A stretch of DNA of 21,755 nucleotides, from positions 1 to 21,755 of the forward strand of contig CAYYYI010000033.1 of the NCBI GenBank assembly GCA_964475735.1, read 5' to 3'. A program made the position numbers and the translations under genes. Within the stretch, counting starts at the first letter, position 1. Each line of letters starts with the position of its first letter. The stretch is from UCB2 sp964475735. GTDB lineage: Bacteria > Chloroflexota > Dehalococcoidia > Tepidiformales > Tepidiformaceae. Positions 14,240-20,394 of the stretch are shown here, piece after piece. The notes beneath the pieces are model-generated. The model did not search any database, was not told the origin of the DNA, and saw only the letters and a list, made by a program, of their open reading frames with translations.

Positions 14240-15214
14240 TCAGTCAATGTTAGCCGTTGCCGCGGCCGCGACAGCCACGGGTCGCGATTTCCCACCCGCG
14301 GGCAGCGACGCCGCCACCGCGACGCCGAAGACGACCATCCCCGCGCCAATGGTCCGCTCCAGCCCCGGAATTTCGTCAAGAAAGAGGGCTGCCAGCAGCA
14401 GCGCCACTACCGGCACCAGCGTGTTCAGCACCGCCGCCCGCGATGCTCCAATCGTCTGCACGCCTTCGAACCACCACACAAGCCCAAGCACCGTCTGGAG
14501 CACGCCCAGGTAGAGCACGGCGCCCCACAACCCCGGCGAAGGCCCTTCCGTCACCGCCTCGGCCAGGGGCCAGGCGCCTACCGGGATCAGCAGTGCCAGG
14601 CCAATGGCGACGCTGTAGAGGGTCGCGTGCACCGGGCCGATGCGCCCGCCCAGGAGGCGCGTGCCGATGGTGTAGACGGCCCAGAGGAACGCAGTGGCCA
14701 CGAACAGCCCGATCCCCGCCAGCCGGTCGCCCCCAATGTCCTCGGAGAACAACGCCCGGCGGAAGACCAGGAATTCGCCCAGCAACAGCAGGCCGAGCCC
14801 GGCAAACTGCCAGCGTCCCAGCCGCTCGCCCAGCAGCCACACGGCGAGCGGCATCGTGAACAGGATGGGCATCGTCGGCATGATCAGCGCCGCATCGCTC
14901 GCGGGCGCGAGTTCGAGCCCCATGAAGGCGAGGATGTTGAACCCGAATACTGATGTCACCCCCATTGTCGCCAGCACGAACAGCTCGCGCCGCGTGGGTC
15001 TCGGCCAGGGGCCCATGCGGGCCGCCACCAGCGCGAGCACCGTCCCGCCAATCAGGTACCGGCCTGCGGCGAGCGCCAGCGGGCTGGCTTCGCCGACTGC
15101 CTTCTTGGCGACCACGAAGTATCCGCCCCAGATCGTGATCGTGATCAGCAACTGGACGTAGGCCCGCGTCGTCCCAACGCCGCCTGCCGGGGGCGCACCA
15201 GTCTCGATAGCCAT
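14240..15214 (-). CDS. EamA/DMT-family transporter
   Basis: A 324-aa inner-membrane protein of the drug/metabolite transporter superfamily with two EamA repeats (about residues 17-150 and 163-300) and around ten hydrophobic helices. The first helix contains ITIWGGYFVVAKKAV, and the end of each repeat has the usual PLAVWLLGERLG and VVALLLAALFLDEIPG segments. The direction and substrate (often amino acids or metabolites exported) cannot be predicted. The ATG start has a GGAG close upstream and TAGACT (forward 15224-15229) 9 nt before it. It lies 80 nt upstream of the LysM gene on the same strand. Confidence 0.92.
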   Translation of the reverse strand: MAIETGAPPAGGVGTTRAYVQLLITITIWGGYFVVAKKAVGEASPLALAAGRYLIGGTVLALVAARMGPWPRPTRRELFVLATMGVTSVFGFNILAFMGLELAPASDAALIMPTMPILFTMPLAVWLLGERLGRWQFAGLGLLLLGEFLVFRRALFSEDIGGDRLAGIGLFVATAFLWAVYTIGTRLLGGRIGPVHATLYSVAIGLALLIPVGAWPLAEAVTEGPSPGLWGAVLYLGVLQTVLGLVWWFEGVQTIGASRAAVLNTLVPVVALLLAALFLDEIPGLERTIGAGMVVFGVAVAASLPAGGKSRPVAVAAAATANID

Positions 15215-15246
15215 CCGCTCCGGAGTCTAAGCTCAGCCGGGGATAC

Positions 15247-15270
15247 GGACCTGCCAACTCGTGCAGGTCC
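15247..15270. repeat. Perfect 8-bp inverted repeat
   Basis: GGACCTGC (15247-15254) and GCAGGTCC (15263-15270) flank an 8-nt loop, about 30 nt upstream of the DMT transporter start. An operator for that gene is possible. Confidence 0.5.
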
Positions 15271-15303
15271 TGTGGAAGTCCGCCAGGGTCGTGGGTGGGG
15301 GTT

Positions 15304-15334
15304 GGGGGCGCTGTCCATCTGGCTCAGCGCCCCC
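15304..15334. repeat. Perfect 10-bp inverted repeat
   Basis: GGGGGCGCTG at 15304-15313 pairs with CAGCGCCCCC at 15325-15334 around an 11-nt loop. It could be a transcription terminator without a T-tract, a protein-binding site, or the remains of a mobile element. Confidence 0.6.
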
Positions 15335-15502
15335 TGCGACGGGGAGGACAATGTCGCCGGGCGTCCTTTGGTCAGGAGGGCGCCTACGTTGAAGTAACGG
15401 CTGCCGCGTACCGGTCCCAAGGGCAGTGCTGCGGACGGTTGAGTGGCAATCTGGGGCGCCGGCGGCCCAAAGGACGTTACCCCAAGGCGCTTCGTCGCTC
15501 GT

Positions 15503-15535
15503 TATACTGCCCGCGCCAACACCAGCCGAAGGAGG
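15503..15535 (+). promoter_or_regulatory. -10 box and ribosome site of the amidase gene
   Basis: TATACT at 15503-15508 is a near-consensus -10; no good -35 is seen at the right distance. GGAGG at 15531-15535 lies 7 nt before the ATG at 15543 and fixes that start over upstream in-frame codons. Confidence 0.5.
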
Positions 15536-15542
15536 AAAGCAA

Positions 15543-16985
15543 ATGGAATCCGAGCTTTGGCGAATGGGCGCCGCCGCCCTCGCAGAGGCAATCCGCGAGA
15601 AGCAGGTGAGCAGCCGCGAAGTCGTGGAAGCCCACCTTGCCCGTATTGAGCAGGTGAACCCGGCGGTGAACGCCATCACGGTTGTGCTCGCCGAAACGGC
15701 TCTCGAGGCCGCCGACAGCGCCGACCGCCTCGTAACAGCCGGTGGACCGCTCGGGCCCCTGCACGGCGTGCCCTTCACCGTGAAGGAGAACATCGACCTC
15801 GCGGGTTCGGGCACAACCAACGGGCTCGTGGCGATGAAAGACGCGGCGCCCCCGGTCGACGGGCCGCAGATCATGCAGATCAAGGCGGCGGGCGGCATCC
15901 CCATTGGGCGAACGAACCTGCCCGAATTCGGCCTGCGCTGGCACACCGGCAACGACCTTCGCGGCGCCACCAGGAACCCCTGGGACCCCACGCTCACGCC
16001 CGGCGGTTCGAGCGGAGGCGAGGCCGCAGCCCTGGCCACGGGGATGACCCCTCTCGGTATGGGGAACGACCTTGGCGGCTCGCTGCGGTGGCCTTCCCAG
16101 TGTTGCGGAACGGCCGCAATCCGGCCAACGCGAGGGCGCGTGCCCAACCACTCGGCGCTGATGCCTGCCGATCCGCCCGCCGGCCTGCAGATCATGGCCG
16201 TGCAGGGTCCGATGGCCCGCCATGTGCGCGATCTCGACCTGGCGCTCTCCTGCATGTCCGGGCCCGATTCGCGCGACCCCTGGTGGACGCCCGCGCCGTT
16301 GAAAGGCCCCGAAGTGCCGAGGCGCGTGGCCGTTACCTGCGACCCCGCCGGCGTGGGCGCCGATGCCGCCATCGTCGCAGCCATCAAGCGCGCTGCCGAT
16401 GCTCTCCGGGACGCCGGGTACACGGTAGAAGAAGCCGACCCGCCGATGGTGGCCGACGCGCGCGAGCTCTGGGGCAAGATGGTCATCGCCGAAGTGAACG
16501 CCGCCCTCCTGCCCATGATGCAAATGACCGCCGGGCCGGACGCGCTCCGGTTCCTGGAGCTCGCAACAGAGGCCACTGCCGATTCGGGCGCGCTGGACTA
16601 CGCCGGTTACGTTCAGGCCTTTTCGCAGCGGGCGGCGATCGCCCGCGCCTGGGCGCAGTTCCACGAGCGCTACCCGCTGGTGCTCGGCCCCATCGCCTCG
16701 GCCCAGCCGTTCGAGGTCGGGTACGACCTGCGCGGGCCGTCCGAGGTGCGCAACATCCTCGAAGCCCTCTCGCTCGTGCTGACGGTGAACCTGCTCGGGT
16801 TGCCCGCGGTGGTGCTGCCGGTGGGCGTGGCCGACGGGCTCCCGCAGGGCGTGCAAATCATCGGCGACCGCTATCGCGAGGACCTCTGCCTCGCCGCAGG
16901 GCAGGCGATTGAGGAGCGCCTCGGTGTGGTCACGCCAATCGAACCGCGCCCCGCGAGCGTGCCGGCGGGAGCGGCCCGCGATTAG
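15543..16985 (+). CDS. Amidase-signature family hydrolase
   Basis: A 480-aa hydrolase of amides with the complete Ser-Ser-Lys machinery: Lys81 in FTVKENIDLAG, the GGSSGG loop (Ser156/Ser157) and nucleophile Ser180 in NDLGGSLR, inside the long Gly/Ser-rich amidase signature. No gatB or gatC is nearby and the C-terminal half differs from GatA, so a stand-alone amidase is more likely than the glutamyl-tRNA amidotransferase subunit. The substrate is unknown. The frame is open further upstream to 15426, but the ribosome site sets the ATG at 15543. No signal peptide is visible. Confidence 0.92.
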   Translation: MESELWRMGAAALAEAIREKQVSSREVVEAHLARIEQVNPAVNAITVVLAETALEAADSADRLVTAGGPLGPLHGVPFTVKENIDLAGSGTTNGLVAMKDAAPPVDGPQIMQIKAAGGIPIGRTNLPEFGLRWHTGNDLRGATRNPWDPTLTPGGSSGGEAAALATGMTPLGMGNDLGGSLRWPSQCCGTAAIRPTRGRVPNHSALMPADPPAGLQIMAVQGPMARHVRDLDLALSCMSGPDSRDPWWTPAPLKGPEVPRRVAVTCDPAGVGADAAIVAAIKRAADALRDAGYTVEEADPPMVADARELWGKMVIAEVNAALLPMMQMTAGPDALRFLELATEATADSGALDYAGYVQAFSQRAAIARAWAQFHERYPLVLGPIASAQPFEVGYDLRGPSEVRNILEALSLVLTVNLLGLPAVVLPVGVADGLPQGVQIIGDRYREDLCLAAGQAIEERLGVVTPIEPRPASVPAGAARD

Positions 16986-17016
16986 CCCGCCGGGAGCCTA
17001 CGGGGATTCCGGCGGG
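16986..17016. terminator. Hairpin between convergent genes, possible bidirectional terminator
   Basis: CCCGCCGG (16986-16993) and CCGGCGGG (17009-17016) form a perfect 8-bp stem with a 15-nt loop directly after the amidase stop and spanning the stop of the opposing gene. The position is right for a shared terminator; a T-run is missing on both strands. Confidence 0.4.
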
Positions 17017-17363
17017 GGAAGGCCGCCGCCTTCGCCAAGCTGGTCGATGATGCGCCGCATCACCTCGTCCAGTTGCTCCTGGCTGATGCCCATTCGCTCC
17101 ATGGTCTGGCGCATCAGCCGCTGCACCTCTTCGACATCTTCGCGGATGAGCGCGTCGGCCATCTCGAGCTGGGTTTCGATGGCGAGGAACCGCTCGCGCC
17201 GCTGCGTTTCGTTTTCGGTGGCGAGGATGGTCGACATGAGCCGCGTGAAGAGCTGCGAAGTGCGCGCGATGCGGACGCGGTCTTCCGGGTGAGGCGGGAA
17301 CTCGCCCGTGACGGCAACTTCCAGCCCCGTGCGCTTATCGGAGGCGACATACTGCTCGGGCAT
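16998..17363 (-). CDS. Uncharacterised helical protein (121 aa)
   Basis: No family is recognised. The protein begins MPEQYVASDKRTGLEVAVTG, has a short Pro-rich link (FPPHPEDRVR), then one long charged helical region (residues 28-108, including MSTILATENETQRRERFLAIE and MRQTMERMGISQEQLDEVMRRI) and a Gly/Pro tail. The Met/Leu/Glu/Arg pattern suggests a coiled coil or helical bundle. It is soluble, with no signal or membrane segment. The ATG at 17363 is chosen because the codon pattern and a TATCCT box (forward 17373-17378) 9 nt upstream both support it; the frame remains open much further only as a shadow of the sigma-factor region. It is divergent from the sigma-factor gene. Confidence 0.7.
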   Translation of the reverse strand: MPEQYVASDKRTGLEVAVTGEFPPHPEDRVRIARTSQLFTRLMSTILATENETQRRERFLAIETQLEMADALIREDVEEVQRLMRQTMERMGISQEQLDEVMRRIIDQLGEGGGLPPPESP

Positions 17364-17492
17364 CGGCTCTTGAGGATAGCGTAGACTGGCCGCGGCCGCC
17401 GAATCTAACGGCCCTCCAATCTGTCCCGGGGCCACGCAGGGCCGATAATCGAACAAGGCGTAACAGAACCTTCCACCGAAAGAGGAAGCCGC

Positions 17493-18089
17493 GTGGGCTC
17501 GGGCCACGACTCGCTCGCACTGCCCCACCGGGACCGCGAGGCCCCCGCGGATGCCGCCGCCCTGCTCGATACCCTCGCCACACGCGCGGCCGCGGGTGAC
17601 CGCTCCTCCTTCGAACGTATCTACTCGCTGCTGGTCGATGAGCTTTACGCCTACGTCCGCGGGCAGGTCCAGGACGACACCGTCGCCGAAGACCTCATCG
17701 CCAACACGTTCCTGAAGGCATGGCGCTCGGCAAAGCGGTACCGGTCCGGCTCCGATGGCTTTCGCCGCTGGATCTTCGGCATCGCCAGGAATGAGGTGCG
17801 TGACCACTGGCGGACCAACCGCCGCTTCCTTGAGCTTCACGATTACGACGTTACCGACGAGTCCGGCGCCCTGCCGCAGGGCGATGCTGAAGGCGCGCGC
17901 AGGCTCGTTCACCGCGCGCTGGCGACGCTCACCGAAGACCAGCGCCAGGTGGTTGTGCTCCGCTACTTCGACAACAAGTCGCACGAAGAGATCGCCACGA
18001 TTCTGGGAAAGCGTGAGGGCGCTGTGCGCGCGCTGTTGTTGCGCGCCTTGCGCCGCATGCGAAAGGTGATGGACGATGCTGCGCCGTAA
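17493..18089 (+). CDS. ECF-type RNA polymerase sigma factor
   Basis: A 198-aa sigma-70-family protein with only regions 2 and 4, as in extracytoplasmic-function sigma factors. Region 2 spans about residues 38-108 (SSFERIYSLLVDELYAYV, VAEDLIANTFLKAW, FRRWIFGIARNEVRDHWR). Region 4 spans about 138-193 (LATLTEDQRQVVVLRYFDNKSHEEIATILG, then the recognition helix GAVRALLLRALRRM). The GTG start follows an AGAGGA ribosome site. It overlaps the next gene by 14 nt, so the sigma factor and the FecR-like membrane protein are translated together. This is the usual arrangement of a sigma factor with its regulator. Target promoters are unknown. Confidence 0.92.
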   Translation: MGSGHDSLALPHRDREAPADAAALLDTLATRAAAGDRSSFERIYSLLVDELYAYVRGQVQDDTVAEDLIANTFLKAWRSAKRYRSGSDGFRRWIFGIARNEVRDHWRTNRRFLELHDYDVTDESGALPQGDAEGARRLVHRALATLTEDQRQVVVLRYFDNKSHEEIATILGKREGAVRALLLRALRRMRKVMDDAAP

Positions 18090-19305
18090 GCCCGACGCGA
18101 CGTTCGAATTCCGGCTGGTGGAGGCCGCCCTCGCTGCGGCCGCGCCCGCCCCGCTTTCGCCCGAGAGGCGTGAGGCGCTGCGCCTGCGTATCTTCGCCAA
18201 CCTTGGGCCGCAGGATTCCCCGCGCCGGTTGCTCCCCACGGCGCCCGGCTTCGTGCGCGAACGCTGGGTCGCCATCCCGGCAGGGGTGGGAATCGCCGCC
18301 GCCATCATCGCGGCCAACCGCGTGGTGCTCGAACTTTCGCAGCCCGCGACGAGGTCCGGTGACCCCGTCGCCCGCGCCAGCGGCGAAGTGCTGGTCGACG
18401 GGCAGGCCGGGGTGAGCGCCGTGGCCGGGCAGCGAATCGAGGCCCGCACCAGCGCCTGGCTTGCCCTTCCCGGCGGCGGCCAGGCCGGGCTCGAAGCCAG
18501 CGCGGTGGTTCGCTTCACCGGGTCGGGCGCCAGCCTTGCCCTCTTGATCGAACGCGGCGACGTCACGGTCGTGACCGGCGACGTGGGCCTCGCCGTCGCG
18601 GGGCAGGGGTGGTCCGCATCGGTGCAGGCGTCGACCGTCGCCCGCTTCGTGCCGATGGGCGACGCCATGATTGTGCACGTGCCTGAGGGGCTTGTGCAGC
18701 TCACGATTGGCGGTCGCAGCTACACCATCACCCCCGCGGACTCGCCGCTCTTCATCCCCGGCGCCAGCGGGCAACCGGTCGGCGACGAAGGCGGAGCTGC
18801 CGAACCGGAGCCCCCACCCGGTTCGGCTGATGGCGACGGCCCCGGGGCCCCGGACTCGCCCGGCTTCTCGCGGAACGAGGAGTCCGGGCATCCTGGCCCG
18901 CCTGAGGACCCGCCCGGTCAGGGCAACGGCGGCCCGCCTTCGGACCCGCCCGGACAGGGCAACGGCGGAAACGGCGACCCGCCTTCGGACCCGCCGGGAC
19001 AGGGCAATGGCGGCAACGGCGGCCCGCCTTCGGACCCGCCCGGTCAGGGCAACGGCGGCAACGGCGACCTGCCCTCGGACCCGCCGGGACAGGGCAATGG
19101 CGCCAACGGCGGCCCGCCTGAGGACCCGCCCGGGCAGGGCGACGGCGCCAACGGCGGCCCGCCTTCGGGCCCGCCCGGACAGGGCAACGGCGGCAACGGC
19201 AACCCGCCTTCGGACCCGCCCGGACAGGGCGACGGCGGCAACGGCGGCCCGCCTGAGGACCCGCCCGGACAGGGCAACGGCGGCAACGGCGGCGGGAAGA
19301 AATAG
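18076..19305 (+). CDS. FecR-like membrane protein with Pro/Gly/Asn-rich repeat tail (candidate anti-sigma regulator)
   Basis: A 409-aa protein. Residues 1-60 are a cytoplasmic helical part, followed by a rather weak membrane segment (about 64-86). Residues about 95-230 form an outside beta-rich domain resembling FecR (ASGEVLVDGQAG, AGQRIEARTSAWLALPGG, RFVPMGDAMIVHVPEG). An acidic linker and nine repeats follow: one of 12 aa (275-286) and eight of 15 aa (287-406) of the type PPSDPPGQGNGGNGG, ending GKK. The overlap with the sigma-factor gene suggests it senses something outside and restrains the sigma factor. It lacks an obvious zinc-binding anti-sigma motif, so this is inference. The stop lies 6 nt before the assembly gap. 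Confidence 0.8.
   Translation: MLRRKPDATFEFRLVEAALAAAAPAPLSPERREALRLRIFANLGPQDSPRRLLPTAPGFVRERWVAIPAGVGIAAAIIAANRVVLELSQPATRSGDPVARASGEVLVDGQAGVSAVAGQRIEARTSAWLALPGGGQAGLEASAVVRFTGSGASLALLIERGDVTVVTGDVGLAVAGQGWSASVQASTVARFVPMGDAMIVHVPEGLVQLTIGGRSYTITPADSPLFIPGASGQPVGDEGGAAEPEPPPGSADGDGPGAPDSPGFSRNEESGHPGPPEDPPGQGNGGPPSDPPGQGNGGNGDPPSDPPGQGNGGNGGPPSDPPGQGNGGNGDLPSDPPGQGNGANGGPPEDPPGQGDGANGGPPSGPPGQGNGGNGNPPSDPPGQGDGGNGGPPEDPPGQGNGGNGGGKK
18898..19293 (+). repeat. Coding tandem repeat, about 45-bp unit, nine copies
   Basis: One 36-bp and eight 45-bp direct repeats encode PP(S/E)DPPGQG(N/D)G(G/A)NG(G/D/N). Most differences between units are single-residue swaps, while the PPGQG core is invariant. 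Such arrays expand and contract easily and are hard to assemble from short reads, so the copy number is uncertain. Confidence 0.9.
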
Positions 19306-19311
19306 GGGCGC

Positions 19312-19411
19312 NNNNNNNNNNNNNNNNNNNNNNNNNNNNNNNNNNNNNNNNNNNNNNNNNNNNNNNNNNNNNNNNNNNNNNNNNNNNNNNNNNNNNNNNN
19401 NNNNNNNNNNN
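19312..19411. other. Assembly gap (100 N)
   Basis: Exactly 100 Ns, a conventional unknown-length scaffold gap. The 55 bp before it (19257-19311) and the 55 bp after it (19412-19466) are identical, including the stop codon of the repeat protein. The two contigs therefore probably overlap and the gap has no real content. Confidence 0.95.
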
Positions 19412-19466
19412 GGACCCGCCCGGACAGGGCAACGGCGGCAACGGCGGCGGGAAGAAATAGGGGCGC
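19412..19466 (+). repeat. Exact copy of 19257-19311 across the gap
   Basis: This repeats the last coding unit, the GKK-stop end and the following bases of the FecR-like gene. It is best explained as an un-merged contig overlap and not as a second gene end. Confidence 0.85.
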
Positions 19467-19510
19467 GCGATGCGCAGCCCGCCGGCCGCCTGTGGCATGA
19501 TGTTGGGGCG

Positions 19511-19699
19511 ATGACCACCGTAACTGCATATGTCGAAAAAGACCCCGTGACCGGCATGTATGTGGCGGTCGTGCCGGGAGTGCGGGGCGCGCACACCCAG
19601 GCCGAATCGCTCGACGAGCTAAGGGCGAACCTGGAAGAGGTGCTCGCGCTCTGCGCGGAAGAGGGCTGGCCGGGCCGCCGGAGTATACTCCGGGCGTGA
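19511..19699 (+). CDS. HicB-like antitoxin-family protein 1
   Basis: A 62-aa protein beginning MTTVTAYVEKDPVTGMYVAV. It has the small beta-beta-beta-alpha HicB/UPF0150 pattern: YVAVVPGVRGAHTQAESLDELRANLEEVLALC. No C-terminal DNA-binding domain is present. In hicAB systems such proteins neutralise the HicA mRNase encoded beside them, but no HicA is found here. The stop overlaps the GTG of a second HicB-like gene (GTGA, 19696-19699). No ribosome site is seen; a weak extended -10 (TGGCATGAT, hexamer 19496-19501) ends 9 nt before the start. Confidence 0.8.
   Translation: MTTVTAYVEKDPVTGMYVAVVPGVRGAHTQAESLDELRANLEEVLALCAEEGWPGRRSILRA
19678..19693. promoter_or_regulatory. 16-bp perfect palindrome containing a -10-like box
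   Basis: CCGGAGTATACTCCGG is a perfect palindrome 2 nt before the GTG of the second HicB-like gene. Its centre, TATACT (19684-19689), is a near-consensus -10 placed so that transcription would begin at that GTG. A dimeric repressor binding here would block it. Both roles are inference. Confidence 0.45.
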
Positions 19700-19887
19700 A
19701 GTTCTACACGTTCGCAATCGTCATCGAAAAGGAGCCGGAGGACCCCGGATACTTCGCGTATAGCCCCACCCTGCCCGGGTGCTTCAGCAACGGAGCGACC
19801 ATCGAGGCAACGCGCACGAACATGCGCGAAGCCATCCAGCAGCACGTGGAGTCGCTCCTCCGAAAGACGGTAGACGATGGGCGATAG
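19696..19887 (+). CDS. HicB-like antitoxin-family protein 2
   Basis: A 63-aa protein with the classic HicB signature: FAIVIEKEPEDPGYFAYSPTLPGCFSNGATIEATRTNMREAIQQHVESLL. The start is GTG and overlaps the previous stop. There is no DNA-binding extension. It is paired head-to-tail with another HicB-like protein where a HicA toxin gene would be expected. The 0.5 kb downstream contains no frame with the small double-stranded-RNA-binding fold of HicA. It may be a solitary regulatory HicB pair, an anti-toxin remnant, or a heterodimer. Confidence 0.85.
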   Translation: MKFYTFAIVIEKEPEDPGYFAYSPTLPGCFSNGATIEATRTNMREAIQQHVESLLRKTVDDGR

Positions 19888-20192
19888 ACGGGGCCGGCGG
19901 GCAGTGAGCGGCGGAAGATTCTCCACAGGAGAAGCGCACGGGAGCGCATGGGAGCGCACGGGAACCGCACGTGTGCGCACGTGCGGTGGGGTGCGTGCAT
20001 GGAGCGGGGCGAACGCGGGACGAGAGCGATTTTGCGCGTTGAACGCTTGGGCGAGTAGACGGGAGATGGGAGACGGGGAGGACGGCGTGGTGCGGGGCAT
20101 AACGGGAGTGTGGCGGGCGTTTGGCGGAGGTCGAAGGGGCGGATGGCAGGGGGCGGTAGACGGTGGACGATGGACGGGAGGCGGTAGGCAGC
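19868..20192. repeat. Degenerate GGTAGACG / GACGATGG family repeats
   Basis: Variants of GGTAGACGATGG, GTAGACGGGAGATGG and GGTAGACGGTGGACG occur at about 19868-19892, 20056-20081 and 20153-20192. They resemble the short degenerate repeats common between genes in Chloroflexota such as Roseiflexus (recalled, not searched). Confidence 0.45.
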
Positions 20193-20298
20193 GAAGGGTG
20201 TGCAGCCGGGCTAACGTGCGAGGCGGTACTTCTTGTTGCGCTTGCCGGGCTGCAGCGCTTCGACGGCGCCATCGCATTCTACTCTGGCCTCTTCCCCG
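19888..20298. other. Non-coding, purine-rich low-complexity spacer
   Basis: About 0.4 kb between the HicB pair and the hrcA promoter. It contains short direct repeats (GCGCACGGGA, GCGCATGGGA), one strong hairpin (19964-19987) and clusters of GGTAGACG/GACGATGG-like units. Open frames here lack ribosome sites and recognisable protein patterns. I see no tRNA or other known RNA. Confidence 0.65.
19964..19987. repeat. Perfect 10-bp hairpin with 4-nt loop
   Basis: ACCGCACGTG, loop TGCG, CACGTGCGGT. It is very stable and lies 77 nt after the last HicB-like stop. It may act as a terminator or RNA-processing site; there is no T-run. Confidence 0.6.
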
Positions 20299-20327
20299 TT
20301 GACCCCCTCCCCACCCTCCGGTACCCT
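20299..20327 (+). promoter_or_regulatory. Sigma-A promoter of hrcA-grpE
   Basis: TTGACC (20299-20304), an exact 17-nt spacer, then TACCCT (20322-20327). Transcription should start near 20334, just before the CIRCE element. Confidence 0.7.
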
Positions 20328-20340
20328 TTTCCTGTGGGGC

Positions 20341-20367
20341 TTAGCACTCGGTGCGCGGGAGTGCTAA
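20341..20367 (+). promoter_or_regulatory. CIRCE operator (HrcA binding site)
   Basis: TTAGCACTC, 9 nt, GAGTGCTAA: a perfect match to the CIRCE consensus, including the spacer length. It lies between the predicted transcription start and hrcA. HrcA bound here would shut off its own operon until heat or unfolded protein occupies GroEL. Confidence 0.97.
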
Positions 20368-20394
20368 TAGAAGCCTCGCAGCGCGGGGTTGATA

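Larger units (their letters stand above)
15215..15542. other. Divergent intergenic region with strong inverted repeats
   Basis: This lies between the DMT gene (minus) and the amidase gene (plus). It contains GGACCTGC/GCAGGTCC (15247-15254 and 15263-15270, 8-nt loop) and GGGGGCGCTG/CAGCGCCCCC (15304-15313 and 15325-15334, 11-nt loop), both perfect. It also contains the amidase promoter candidate. Neither hairpin has a T-run. No coding sequence or known RNA is recognised. Confidence 0.6.

Noticed and set aside
15426..15542. Upstream extension of the amidase frame
   Set aside because: No ribosome site, and the extra residues do not resemble amidase; the ATG at 15543 has a perfect GGAGG 7 nt away.
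17364..18704. Long minus-strand frame reading through the sigma-factor region
   Set aside because: It is antisense to a clear ECF sigma factor and FecR-like gene; only its C-terminal 121 residues (16998-17363) look like a real gene.
18898..19293. CRISPR-like regular repeats
   Set aside because: The 45-bp units are contiguous with no spacers, in frame, and encode Pro/Gly-rich peptide.
17929..20277. Very long minus-strand frame spanning the repeats and the N gap
   Set aside because: It passes through unknown bases and is antisense to the repeat protein and HicB-like genes; Arg/Ala/Val repeats are the mirror of the 45-bp units.
20213..20284. Minus-strand peptide GAVEALQPGKRNKKYRLAR, looking like the end of a conserved protein
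   Set aside because: No start codon with a ribosome site and no upstream coding sequence within the hrcA promoter region; too short to identify.
19888..20298. Search for a HicA toxin downstream of the HicB-like genes
   Set aside because: No frame shows the short HicA pattern with its conserved G-S-H segment; the region is low-complexity.
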